Shown: positions 53,188 to 61,887 of the stretch, piece by piece
Numbering within the stretch: the first letter of the stretch is position 1
Layout of the letters: each line of letters opens with the position of its first letter
Assembly: GCA_002919305.1 (NCBI GenBank)
Contig: PKFB01000021.1
Location: 248,001-312,000 of the forward strand
Origin: Actinomycetales bacterium
Lineage (GTDB): Bacteria > Actinomycetota > Actinomycetes > Mycobacteriales > Micromonosporaceae
DNA: 64,000 bases
Direction: 5' to 3'
Translations under genes and position numbers: made by a program
Notes under the pieces: generated by a model
Told to the model about the DNA's origin: nothing
Seen by the model: only the letters and a program-made list of their open reading frames with translations
The model's database searches: none

Positions 53188-53906
53188 GCGATCTCCCTCG
53201 CCCTGGCCAGATCGTCGTGGTTGTCAACCTCCACCCACTCCACGGCGCCGATGGTGGCGACCCTCACCTGGCCGCCGTCATCGGCGAACTGTTGGAAACC
53301 ATCCTCGTAGTACAGGTTCGGGTCACGCCGCCAAGTGGTCTCCAACGCGGCGGCTAAGTCCGCGGCCACCCACGGCTCGATGAGGGTGACACCGATGTAT
53401 TCCCCGAATGCCGCCGCGGGATCCATCTGTTTGGTGATCCGACGCAGCCCACCGGCCTCATCGAGGGTCACCTTCATCTCCTCGTCCGCCAGTGGTTTGA
53501 CGTTGTCGACGGCGAGCAGCAGCCCTGGCCCGCGTTGGGCGAGCAGGGTCTTCTCAACGCTGACGGGGTGGACGGTGTCTCCGTTAACGAGTAACGCACC
53601 GCGCGCGAAGTGCTCGCGTGCCAGCCAGAGGGAGTAGGCGTTGTTCCACTCCTCGGCGCGGTCGTTGTGGACCAGGGTGAGCCGGACACCGTGCCGCTCC
53701 TCAAGCGCCGATTGCCGCTCCCGCACCGCGTCGGCGGCGTACCCCACCACCACCGTGATCTCGGTGAGCCCCACCGTCGCGAGGTTGTGCAGGGCGATAT
53801 CGAGAATCGTGGTGTCGCCGTCGACCGGCACCAACGCCTTAGGAAGGTGGTCGGTGTAGGGACGCAACCGGCGGCCAGCGCCGGCTGCGAGGACCAAGCC
53901 GATCAT
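53175..53906 (-). CDS. Nucleotidyltransferase of the phosphocholine/inositol-1-phosphate cytidylyltransferase type
   Basis: The protein has 243 residues from ATG 53906. It opens with the nucleotide-binding LAAGAGRRLRPYTDHLPKAL (Lys23), has VVVGYAADAVRERQ, WNNAYSLWLAREHF as in LicC and IPCT enzymes, and the metal Asp110 in LVNGDTVHP. An upstream 47-residue extension of the frame is not used because family members start here. It would attach CMP to a phosphorylated alcohol, giving the CDP substrate for the downstream CDP-alcohol phosphotransferase. CTP specificity is inferred from the context. Confidence 0.85.
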   Translation of the reverse strand: MIGLVLAAGAGRRLRPYTDHLPKALVPVDGDTTILDIALHNLATVGLTEITVVVGYAADAVRERQSALEERHGVRLTLVHNDRAEEWNNAYSLWLAREHFARGALLVNGDTVHPVSVEKTLLAQRGPGLLLAVDNVKPLADEEMKVTLDEAGGLRRITKQMDPAAAFGEYIGVTLIEPWVAADLAAALETTWRRDPNLYYEDGFQQFADDGGQVRVATIGAVEWVEVDNHDDLARAREIACRY

Positions 53907-54116
53907 CTGCTGCCGCCATCCCTTCGCCAGCCCGTGATCGCCGAGGATAGTCTGTGTCACCGCTACGGTAGGGGACGCTCCTGGCCAGGCCGCTCGCGGA
54001 TGGGCGGTATCACGGATCGGACCGGTCTTCCGGCACGGGCCGGTCACCCTGGCAAATCGCTACATCACGGACAGAACGGGCCGATTGTACGTGGTCTGGG
54101 CTGGTAGCCGTCCGCC

Positions 54117-55766
54117 TCACACCTGGAACAGGCCCGGGTCTCCGACCGGGACGTCCAGCAAGAACGGACCATCGGCGGTCAAGGCCGCCCTGAGTTCATC
54201 CCGCAGGGCCGGGATGGACTCGACACGGCGGGCGGGGCATCCATACCCCTGAGCGATCGCCACCATGTCCAGTCCTGGCAACGCCCAGCCCGCCTCGAAA
54301 GCCTTCTGGTCTCTCAGGTAGTACTTCAAGGACAGATAGCCGGAATTGTCAGGGATGAGGAACGTCACCGGGAGACGATGCTGCACCGCGGTCCAGATGG
54401 CGTGCAGGGTGTACTGCGCCGACCCCTCACCCACCACGGCCAGGACACGCTTGTCTGGACGTGCCAGCGCGTACCCTACCGCGCCAGCGAACGCGAACCC
54501 GAGTGCGCCACCGGCGGTAGCGAAGTAACCGCCGTCGGCTCCGATCCGGACGTACTGGTGGAAGTCGTGACGTGCGATGGGGAGCTCTTCGAAGATGACC
54601 ACGTCTGGCGGCAGGACATCGGCGAGGGCGTGGAAGAGCACCGGCTGCGTCAAACCGTCCTCAGTGGAAGGAGCCGGTGGGACTTCCTGGGGCGGCGGTA
54701 CCGGCCGGTCACTGGGCTCAAGGAGAGGCAGCAGCTGCCGCACGACCTCCCCGGGAGGACAGACATAGGTCGTGCCCGCCATCGACCAGGCTGCCGCGGC
54801 GGGATCATCGGTCACCGCGATCACCTCGGTGGTGTCGGGCAGACGCGGCTGGAGCCCGGGGTCCAGTTCCATGGGTGCGGTTTGGAACAGCTCCGCCATC
54901 GTGAAGAGGGTGAAAGCCGGAGCGCCGAACACCACCACGAGATCGTGCTGCTGGAGACGCTCGTTGATCATTTCTTGGATCGGTGGGAGGACCCCGCCGA
55001 AGAGCGGGTGGGTCTCCGGGAACGCACCCCGCGGCCAGACCGGGCTGCCGTAGACCGTGGCGTTAAGGCGTTCGGCGACCTGGACCAGGGCGTGCCGGGC
55101 GCCTTGTGCGTCCACCCCGGGTCCCGCCACCAGGGCGGGGCGTTGCGCCTCGGTAAGCGCCCGCGCCAGTTGCGTGGTCACCGTGGGGTCGGGTACCACC
55201 GCGCCGCGTACCTGTCGGACCCGGGTTTGCTGTGGCGCCGCCGGCCGGATCCAGTCATCCTCCGGGACCGCGATAAACACCGGTCCCTGCGGCGCCTGTC
55301 GGGCGATGTGGTACGCGCGTTCCAGCAGCGCCGGCACGTCCTGAGGGCGGGACGGTTGCGCGCTCCATTTCACATACGGGCGGGGTAGGAGCGTGGGATC
55401 CTCAGCGAGCAGGAACGGCTCGCCGAGCAGCAGGGCGCGGGCCTGCTGGCCTCCAAGGATGATCAGCGGCGTATGGGCGCGGGCGGCGGTGTAGATCGAG
55501 CCTAAGGCGTTGCCCAGCCCAGGCGCGCCGTTGATGATCACCAATGCGGGCTCACCGGTGGCCTGTGCGTACCCGTCGGCCATGGTGACCACCGGCGCTT
55601 CCTGCAGGCCAAGGATGACCCGGATATCGGAGGGCCATGATTCAAAGAGCTTCATCTCGGTGTGACTGGGATTAGCGAAGATCGTCGTTAATCCCAACTC
55701 ACGAATGACATTGATCGTGGCTTCCCGCACAGTGACGGGGCTGGTCGACATCGCTTCCGCTGTCAT
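54117..55766 (-). CDS. Benzoylformate-decarboxylase-like ThDP enzyme
   Basis: The protein has 549 residues from ATG 55766 (GGGGGTAG upstream). The three-domain ThDP fold is complete: N-terminal Pyr domain with the cofactor-activating Glu56 (LGLQEAPVV), a middle domain, and a PP domain with GEGSAQYTLHAIW and PDNSGY. The metal motif is GEG, not the usual GDG. Compared with benzoylformate decarboxylase, Ser26, His70 and His281 align with His35 (NPSHTE), Asn79 (IINGAPG) and a Phe. So it is a real family member with a different active site, and the substrate is unknown. It lies 210 nt upstream of the polyol operon. Confidence 0.83.
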   Translation of the reverse strand: MTAEAMSTSPVTVREATINVIRELGLTTIFANPSHTEMKLFESWPSDIRVILGLQEAPVVTMADGYAQATGEPALVIINGAPGLGNALGSIYTAARAHTPLIILGGQQARALLLGEPFLLAEDPTLLPRPYVKWSAQPSRPQDVPALLERAYHIARQAPQGPVFIAVPEDDWIRPAAPQQTRVRQVRGAVVPDPTVTTQLARALTEAQRPALVAGPGVDAQGARHALVQVAERLNATVYGSPVWPRGAFPETHPLFGGVLPPIQEMINERLQQHDLVVVFGAPAFTLFTMAELFQTAPMELDPGLQPRLPDTTEVIAVTDDPAAAAWSMAGTTYVCPPGEVVRQLLPLLEPSDRPVPPPQEVPPAPSTEDGLTQPVLFHALADVLPPDVVIFEELPIARHDFHQYVRIGADGGYFATAGGALGFAFAGAVGYALARPDKRVLAVVGEGSAQYTLHAIWTAVQHRLPVTFLIPDNSGYLSLKYYLRDQKAFEAGWALPGLDMVAIAQGYGCPARRVESIPALRDELRAALTADGPFLLDVPVGDPGLFQV

Positions 55767-56014
55767 GCGGTCTACCCCCGGACGACACGGGCTCATTCAT
55801 TCGACGAAGAGCGGTATTCGAAGCCTGTTGCTATACCTCTGCTGCTATGCCTGACGAAAACACTGAGTGATCGGCTTCGAACGGACGCTCAAAAAGCACA
55901 CGACAGCGATGCTGCCGACTCGTCCGGGAAGTCGTCAAATGATCAATTATTAAATGAGAAGTCGCCAGCCGAAAATCAAGTACCGGCTCGAACACCAGGT
56001 AAGGAATTAGCTCG

Positions 56015-57391
56015 TCAAATGAGCTTACGCCGCTTCAGGTACGCAACAAGATCATCATAGACGCCACCTTCATTGGCGAACAGCGCCACATTGCGAGCAG
56101 TCTCCAACCACGGGCCGGTAGTGGGCCCGACATCCTGCAGAGCCTGCTCGAAATCACGCTGCTCGATCATGCGTGGCTGACCGGTCGTCAGCGAGTCATG
56201 CAGCGCATACTCCGCCGCTGACTCACACAGATGCGCCAGGTCGGCGCCGGAGTAACCGTCGGTAGCCGCCACGATCCGCTGCAGGTTGATGTTGGCGATC
56301 GGCCGCTCCCTTAGGTGGTACTTCAAGATCGCCGCTCGCGCCGGGGGATCCGGGGGAAGAACCAGGATCATTCGGTCCAGTCGTCCCGGGCGGCGCAACG
56401 CGGGGTCCACGTCCCACGGCGCGTTGGTGGCCGCCAGGATGAACACGCCCTCGTTCTGGCTATCTACACCATCCAGCTCGGCGAGCAGTTGGTTGACGGT
56501 CGTCCGCATCGAGCTCGACGTCATCCGGGAGCGTTTCTGCCCCAACGCGTCGATCTCATCCAGGAACAACACGCATGGAGCGTTCCGACGCGCCGTCTGG
56601 AACAACTCGTGGAGGTTGCGCTCGGAATTGCCGATCCACATGTCCAGGACATCGACGATCGACAGGGAGATGAACCGCGCCCCCATCTCACCGGCGACCG
56701 CGCGAGCGATGAACGTTTTCCCACACCCGGGAGGACCGTACAGCAGCAGACCACCCCGCAAGCTCTTGCGGAACAGCTGTCGCAGCTGGGGGTTACGCAT
56801 GGGGCCGAGGAACGACATTTCCAGGCGTCGTTTCACCTCGTCCATGCCCCCGACATCGGCCAGCGTGATCCTGGATTCCTCGATATCGAAGATCCGATCG
56901 GCGTTACCGGTGACCGGCTCGGGCGTATCCCCGCTAGGCGCAAAGCGAGGTGGAATAACGTCGGAGAGTTCCTTCTCAAGTGCATTCCAGTCAACGCCGG
57001 TGGAGCCGGTGTTTCCGGAAGCCCGCTTCTCCGATTCGGGCTGGGGCGGAGGGGTGACAGCTGAGGGCGGCGGACCGGCAGGTGGGGGCGTGGGAGTGGA
57101 GTCAGAAACGGTCGTCGGTTGCTCCGGGGAGGCCGGTGGCTCTGGCGTGGCCGCGTCAGAAGCGGGTTGCGCGGTGGGGTTTTGACCGGCCGGGCTCAAC
57201 GCCCGCCGCATCAACTCCTGCGCCTGGACGTTGGTCGGCTCCTGAGCCAGAACGGTCGCGATGTGACCGAGCGCTTCGCTGTTCTTGCCCGCCTCCACCA
57301 GCAGTTCAGCGAAGTGCAGGCGCAGTGTGGTGTCCTCAGGTCGTGCCTGTACGGCGGCCGCCAGACTTGCCAGTAACGGTGACTCAGCCAT
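56015..57391 (-). CDS. AAA ATPase with TPR-like N-terminus
   Basis: The 458-residue protein has a TPR-like N-terminus (LAAAVQARPEDTTLRLHFAEL, SEALGHIATVLAQEP), a Pro/Ser-rich linker (80-150), and one AAA domain. Walker A is GPPGCGKTFIARAVAG, Walker B is VLFLDEIDALGQKRS, sensor 1 is ILAATNAPWD and the second-region-of-homology Arg residues are in DPALRRPGRLD. The fold is closest to Cdc48/VPS4-type unfoldases. ATG 57391 follows GAGGGGCG. The linker and TPR part suggest it binds a substrate protein. Partner and pore-loop function are unknown. Confidence 0.86.
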   Translation of the reverse strand: MAESPLLASLAAAVQARPEDTTLRLHFAELLVEAGKNSEALGHIATVLAQEPTNVQAQELMRRALSPAGQNPTAQPASDAATPEPPASPEQPTTVSDSTPTPPPAGPPPSAVTPPPQPESEKRASGNTGSTGVDWNALEKELSDVIPPRFAPSGDTPEPVTGNADRIFDIEESRITLADVGGMDEVKRRLEMSFLGPMRNPQLRQLFRKSLRGGLLLYGPPGCGKTFIARAVAGEMGARFISLSIVDVLDMWIGNSERNLHELFQTARRNAPCVLFLDEIDALGQKRSRMTSSSMRTTVNQLLAELDGVDSQNEGVFILAATNAPWDVDPALRRPGRLDRMILVLPPDPPARAAILKYHLRERPIANINLQRIVAATDGYSGADLAHLCESAAEYALHDSLTTGQPRMIEQRDFEQALQDVGPTTGPWLETARNVALFANEGGVYDDLVAYLKRRKLI

Positions 57392-57831
57392 CTGCGCCCC
57401 TCGGCGTCATCGTGGTCCGCGGAAACGTCTATGGAAACGGCGTTGAGTTGCTCGTCGAATGGCCCGAACCGGCGGGACCGGTGGTACGGGTACCAGCGAT
57501 TATCGCGACCGATCCCCCATGGCTCGGACTCACCCCATATCGCGAGCCTGACACGCACGCCATCCCCGGTCCATTATTCAGGACCCTGTCTCGTAACCGT
57601 CTGTAGCGCCAAACCGGAGAGGTTTCGCCAGCAGGCCCGCCGGACATCTCCCTTTGGGGCATCGCTGTATCGGCGTGTCGCGTTCTACGCGACAAGACAC
57701 TAGCGCTGCGTGCCCGTTAGCCATACGGTTAGTACTAAATAATCTTGGTCCGCCGTGGTGTTGCTGGTTACCTACAGGTCCGCAACGCTTGGTTGGACGG
57801 GTTCTTCGCCTCGCGCCACCCGGGAGGTCTG
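57392..57831. other. Divergent spacer between AAA ATPase and GCS2-family gene
   Basis: This 440-bp region is mostly non-coding. A 75-codon plus-strand frame at 57379-57606 is rather protein-like but overlaps the AAA start and has no ribosome site; see the rejected list. Promoters for both flanking genes should lie here. Confidence 0.4.
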
Positions 57832-59310
57832 ATGGGTAAGGACGTCGAGCGGCGAACGTTCACGCGCGAGGACCGTCAGCGGTATCGACAGAAGGTTCGG
57901 CGCTGCCTAGACGTGTTCGCTCTGATGTTGAATGAATTCCGGTTCGACTCCGATGAGCCGCTCACCGGTCTGGAGATCGAACTGAATCTCATCGATGGCA
58001 ACGCGGAGCCGGCGATGCGGAACACCGAGGTGCTCAACCATATCGCCAATCCCGCGTTCCAGACCGAACTGGGTCAGTTCAACATCGAGGTGAACGTGGC
58101 TCCCCGCCTGATCTCAGGCGATGGGTTCGGGGAGTACGAGCGGGACATCCGGGTCAGCCTGAGTGACGCTGACGAACGGGCTCATAAGGCCGACGCTCAC
58201 ATCATCCTGGTTGGGGTGCTGCCCACCCTGCTGCAGAAGCACACCAGCATCGACACCATCTCCACCAACCCGCGCTACCAGCTGCTCAACGAGCAGATCA
58301 TCATGGCGCGGGGCGAAGACATCTACATCGACATCCGGGGCGTGGAACGGCTGCAGACCTACACCGACTCGATAGCGCCCGAGGCGGCCTGCACCAGTTT
58401 CCAACTCCATCTCCAAGTGGCTCCGGAGACCTTCGCCAACTACTGGAACGCCTCCCAGGCGATCGCGGCGCCACAGGTGGCGGTCGGGGCTAACTCGCCG
58501 TTCCTGTTCGGCAAAGAGCTGTGGCGGGAGACCCGGATAGCGCTGTTTGAGCAAGCCACCGACACCCGCCCCGCCGAGTTGAAGGCCCAAGGGGTCCGGC
58601 CCCGGGTGTGGTTCGGGGAACGGTGGATCACCTCGATCTTCGATCTGTTTGAGGAGAACGTCCGCTACTTCCCGCCACTGCTACCCGTCATTGACGAGGA
58701 AGACCCGGTCACGGTGTTCGAGTCCGGTGGCGTACCGAAACTCGGTGAGCTGCGGTTACACAACGGAACCATTTACCGTTGGAATCGCCCGGTTTACGAC
58801 ATTATGAACGGCCGTCCGCATCTGCGGGTGGAGAACCGGGTCCTCCCCGCCGGCCCCACGGTGATCGACCTTTTGGCGAACGCGGCCTTCTACTTCGGAC
58901 TGGTACGCGCGCTGGCCGAACAGGACCGTCCTATCTGGACTCAGATGACGTTCAGCGCCGCCGAGGAGAACTTCCACGCCGCGGCGCGTAACGGGATCGA
59001 CGCCCGGATCTACTGGCCTCGGGTAGGGGAGATAGACGTCGCTGACCTGGTCAGGGAGCACCTCCTCCCCCTGGCCTACGAAGGACTGGACCGCTGGGGC
59101 GTGAATCCCGCCCGACGAGACCAGTTGCTTGGAATCGTGGAGCGACGTTGCCAGACCAGGATCAACGGCGCCACCTGGCAGGTGGGGATGGTGCGCCAGT
59201 TAACCGAAAAGCGGCACCTGGGGCGAACCGACGCCCTCCGGGAAATGGTGCACCGCTACCTGGAACTGATGCACACCAACGAGCCAGTGCACACCTGGCC
59301 CCTGGACTGA
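57832..59310 (+). CDS. Glutamate-cysteine ligase family (GCS2) enzyme
   Basis: The protein has 492 residues from ATG 57832, five bases after GGGAGG. It has the GCS2 carboxylate-amine ligase features: LTGLEIELNLIDGNAEPAM, TELGQFNIEVNVAPR, CTSFQLHLQVAPETFANYWN, AVGANSPFLFGKELWRETRI and RVENRVLPAGPTVIDLLAN. The family makes gamma-glutamylcysteine or related amides. Actinomycetes use mycothiol and ergothioneine, so this may be a ligase for another amine or acid; it is not the shorter EgtA type. The substrate cannot be read from the sequence. Confidence 0.83.
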   Translation: MGKDVERRTFTREDRQRYRQKVRRCLDVFALMLNEFRFDSDEPLTGLEIELNLIDGNAEPAMRNTEVLNHIANPAFQTELGQFNIEVNVAPRLISGDGFGEYERDIRVSLSDADERAHKADAHIILVGVLPTLLQKHTSIDTISTNPRYQLLNEQIIMARGEDIYIDIRGVERLQTYTDSIAPEAACTSFQLHLQVAPETFANYWNASQAIAAPQVAVGANSPFLFGKELWRETRIALFEQATDTRPAELKAQGVRPRVWFGERWITSIFDLFEENVRYFPPLLPVIDEEDPVTVFESGGVPKLGELRLHNGTIYRWNRPVYDIMNGRPHLRVENRVLPAGPTVIDLLANAAFYFGLVRALAEQDRPIWTQMTFSAAEENFHAAARNGIDARIYWPRVGEIDVADLVREHLLPLAYEGLDRWGVNPARRDQLLGIVERRCQTRINGATWQVGMVRQLTEKRHLGRTDALREMVHRYLELMHTNEPVHTWPLD

Positions 59311-59371
59311 GCAGGTGAAGCCGCGTCAGGGCGGGTCTGGCGCGCACGTTCACCCGACCCCACCTGACAGT

Positions 59372-60634
59372 TCAGGAGGTTCCCTCCGGCCGAGAGGAGT
59401 CGGAAGCGGATGTCCCCGAAGGAGAGACTCCTGAGGACTCGCTGGCGCCGCCATTAGTTCCCGCGGTCGCCGCGGCCTCCTCACCAGCCCCGGCGCGGCG
59501 TGAGGACTGCCGCCGGCGTACCCCTCGCCGGGTGGGCTTCTCCGTGGGCGTGCTACCGCCGCCTGTCACCGTCGAAGGTTCCGGCGCCCGAGTGCTGGGG
59601 AGCGCGATCGGCTGCTCAGGGTCACGGATTTGCTGAAGCCACTCGTCATCCGGGCCGCCGGTCCCGGCGCTGTCCTTTGGCTTTGCTGGCTTCTCCGACG
59701 TCGGTTTCCGCTCGTCCAAGACGAGCGTCCGCGTACCCTGCTCCTCCTCGAGCCGCTTCGTTGACTCGTCTGCAGTCTGCTCCCTGGTACGCCGCTGCCC
59801 GGCCGCCACCAGCAATGACCCGATCAAACCTACGATCACCGCATATGGCGCGGCCAGATACGGCAGAAGCTGGGCATCCGTGTTCGGCTGGCCTCCTGGC
59901 CCGGCGACCAGATAGGCGACGGCGACCAACAACGGTCCCGGGGTGCCCGCAATAGCCGTTCCCAGCCGGCTGACGCCGACGCGGCGCCCTAAAAGCGCTA
60001 CTACCAAACCAATCACGAAGGCAGCGGCCAACATCGGCACCACAGCGGGAACCCAGTCGGGCACCGCATCACCCTGGTAACTCCACACCCCGAGTCGGGT
60101 CTCCTCAGGGTCGTCACCTCGTCGGAGCGCTCCGACCACCGATCCGAGGGCCACCAGCCACATCCAGACAACGGTGGCGATCGCGTTCCAGGCCAACGGC
60201 CTCGCCAACAGCACCCCGAACGCCACCACCGCCCCCACCAGGACGCCGACAACGGTGACGCGCCCGGCCACCATGACCGGGTCTGCTCCGGAGCTGAGTG
60301 CGGCGTACCGTGTCGGCACCATCACCAAAGGGATGGTGACGGCGGCGCCTACCCCACCGACGGCCGCGATGACGATCCGCCACCCGACCGTATCCGGAAG
60401 AGACACCAGCCGTGCCACTTTTCCACCGGCCACGGCCCCGCTGACGGCCGAGGCGGCGGCCAACCAACAGATCCAGGTCAGGTGCCCTGCCCACACATCG
60501 GCGGAGCTGTCGTTGAAGGAGCGGGCCCACAACAGCAGACCGAGACCGTATGCGACTCCCAACTGCGCGGCACCGGCCAGGAGTGCGACCACAAATGTGG
60601 TCATCACCGGCGCGATCCGGACACGCATCGTCAT
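59372..60634 (-). CDS. Multispanning membrane protein with long acidic/basic tail
   Basis: The 420-residue protein has about eight hydrophobic segments in the first 285 residues (VVALLAGAAQLGVAYGLGLLL, WICWLAAASAVSGAVAGG, AVVPMLAAAFVIGLVVALLG), then a charged disordered C-terminus of 130 residues (ESTKRLEEEQGTRTLVLDERK, RRGVRRRQSSRRAGAGEEAAA). The tail faces the cytoplasm if the helix count is even. I recognise no family by motif. ATG 60634 is the start. The gene is convergent with the GCS2-family gene. Confidence 0.7.
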   Translation of the reverse strand: MTMRVRIAPVMTTFVVALLAGAAQLGVAYGLGLLLWARSFNDSSADVWAGHLTWICWLAAASAVSGAVAGGKVARLVSLPDTVGWRIVIAAVGGVGAAVTIPLVMVPTRYAALSSGADPVMVAGRVTVVGVLVGAVVAFGVLLARPLAWNAIATVVWMWLVALGSVVGALRRGDDPEETRLGVWSYQGDAVPDWVPAVVPMLAAAFVIGLVVALLGRRVGVSRLGTAIAGTPGPLLVAVAYLVAGPGGQPNTDAQLLPYLAAPYAVIVGLIGSLLVAAGQRRTREQTADESTKRLEEEQGTRTLVLDERKPTSEKPAKPKDSAGTGGPDDEWLQQIRDPEQPIALPSTRAPEPSTVTGGGSTPTEKPTRRGVRRRQSSRRAGAGEEAAATAGTNGGASESSGVSPSGTSASDSSRPEGTS

Positions 60635-60730
60635 GGCGGTGCAGGGTACGCGTCGCCTGAGCGCCCGGCTACCCTTCGCCGGGGCCAGACCCGTCTAAAT
60701 ACCCATCTATTACTTGATTCACCACCGGCT

Positions 60731-61363
60731 TCACCAGTGACGTTGCAGCCGGTACACCACGAGCATGCCGATGCTGGCTAACAGGAACAGCCCGGCTCCT
60801 ATAAGCGTCAACGTCTGCCCCATCGCCGACGGCGGGGCGACGCTGCTCCACTGCTGCTCGACCGGTTGCGCCTGTGTCGAGGGGACGGTGCCGTCGCTCG
60901 CCGCTGACGGGGTCCGCGAGGGAGCAACCCACGGTGTCCACTCAGGAAGAACCTGACGCTGGTGGGACTGTCTTCTCCCTTCCTGCTGCGTCGGCGTTGT
61001 CTCCGACGGGGTCGCCGAAGCTGAGGCCGACTGACTGTGCTCCGGTGAGGCGCTCGACGCGGAAGGAGAGGCCGAAGGACTGCTTGACGGGCTGGCCGTC
61101 GTCGGTGGCGCCGAATCCGACGGGGTGGACGTGGGCGGGGTGTCCGGTGAGGAAGGAGCGGTGCTCGGTGTCGTCGGATCCGGGGAGCTGGTCGGCTCCT
61201 CCGAGGCCCACGAGACCCCCGTCGTAGGGGTGACCGTCGCCCACGCCTTATCGGGGCTGAGGATGTGAGCGGCCAAAAACAGGACGGAACCGATCCAGAT
61301 AACCAGCACCAGAACAAGCGGGACCCGTAAGCTCAGCGAACCCGTTGGCCGTTTCTCCACCAT
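60731..61363 (-). CDS. Surface protein: Ser/Thr/Pro-rich stalk between two helices
   Basis: The 210-residue protein has an N-terminal helix (VPLVLVLVIWIGSVLFLAAHI), about 130 residues of Ser/Thr/Pro/Ala with very low complexity (SASPSASSASPEHSQSASA), and a C-terminal helix (LTLIGAGLFLLASIGMLVVYR) ending in a basic RLQRHW. The plan resembles a surface-exposed anchored stalk, but there is no LPXTG motif. Codon repetition makes frame errors possible. Function unknown; the stalk could be a glycosylation target. Confidence 0.6.
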   Translation of the reverse strand: MVEKRPTGSLSLRVPLVLVLVIWIGSVLFLAAHILSPDKAWATVTPTTGVSWASEEPTSSPDPTTPSTAPSSPDTPPTSTPSDSAPPTTASPSSSPSASPSASSASPEHSQSASASATPSETTPTQQEGRRQSHQRQVLPEWTPWVAPSRTPSAASDGTVPSTQAQPVEQQWSSVAPPSAMGQTLTLIGAGLFLLASIGMLVVYRLQRHW

Positions 61364-61450
61364 CGCCGCCCCCTCAGGTTCCAGGCCCGCGTGACGTTGC
61401 TTCCTACAACGCTGTCGTCTCCGTTGATGTTGTGGCCTCTGTATGACTCT

Positions 61451-61732
61451 CTACGACGTTGTGACCGACACTGTCCGACGCCATTGGGCGAGCGTGATCG
61501 CACTCACCCACGGCTGCTCCGACAACTCCGCGATCTGAGTCGCGGAGACGGTGGTGGTCACGATGCCGGGCCCGGGACCCGCTTCGTCCACTCCCAAAAT
61601 GCGCCGCCATCGAGGCTCCAGCGTGGCCGGCGGATCAGAGATCGACACGAAGACCGGGAAAACATGGGCATCGGGCTGAGTCACCTCCCGCAACGCTGTG
61701 GCGAGTGCGGCGTCGACCTTGGAATAGTCCAT
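61451..61732 (-). CDS. Small subtilase-prodomain-like protein
   Basis: The 93-residue protein begins MDYSKVDAALATAL, which parallels the adjacent subtilase start MDFTKLSASLATAY. Its C-terminal half GPGIVTTTVSATQIAELSEQP and WVSAITLAQWRR parallels the subtilase's prodomain-like stretch TGIVALDALDRISSDPA and VGQLIAARRLR. It therefore looks like a free-standing copy of the subtilase N-terminal domain, possibly an inhibitor or folding helper. It lacks a protease domain and signal peptide. ATG 61732 has only a weak upstream site, 155 nt after the subtilase stop. Confidence 0.6.
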   Translation of the reverse strand: MDYSKVDAALATALREVTQPDAHVFPVFVSISDPPATLEPRWRRILGVDEAGPGPGIVTTTVSATQIAELSEQPWVSAITLAQWRRTVSVTTS

Positions 61733-61887
61733 GGTGGCCGTCTACCCAGTTCGACTGTCCTCAATACCTTCAATTTTCCGGTGCTATTGAACGGTGAGCC
61801 AGGCGACGACGCACCGGAGGTACTCATCACACCGTTATACGATCCAGAGCTCGCCGACCTGGCTCCCCATTCGTGTCGATCAATCGC

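Noticed and set aside
57379..57606. Plus-strand 75-codon frame with protein-like segments such as GVIVVRGNVYGNGVELL
   Set aside because: It overlaps the AAA gene start on the other strand, has no ribosome binding site, and I know no relative. It is worth a search but is not called.
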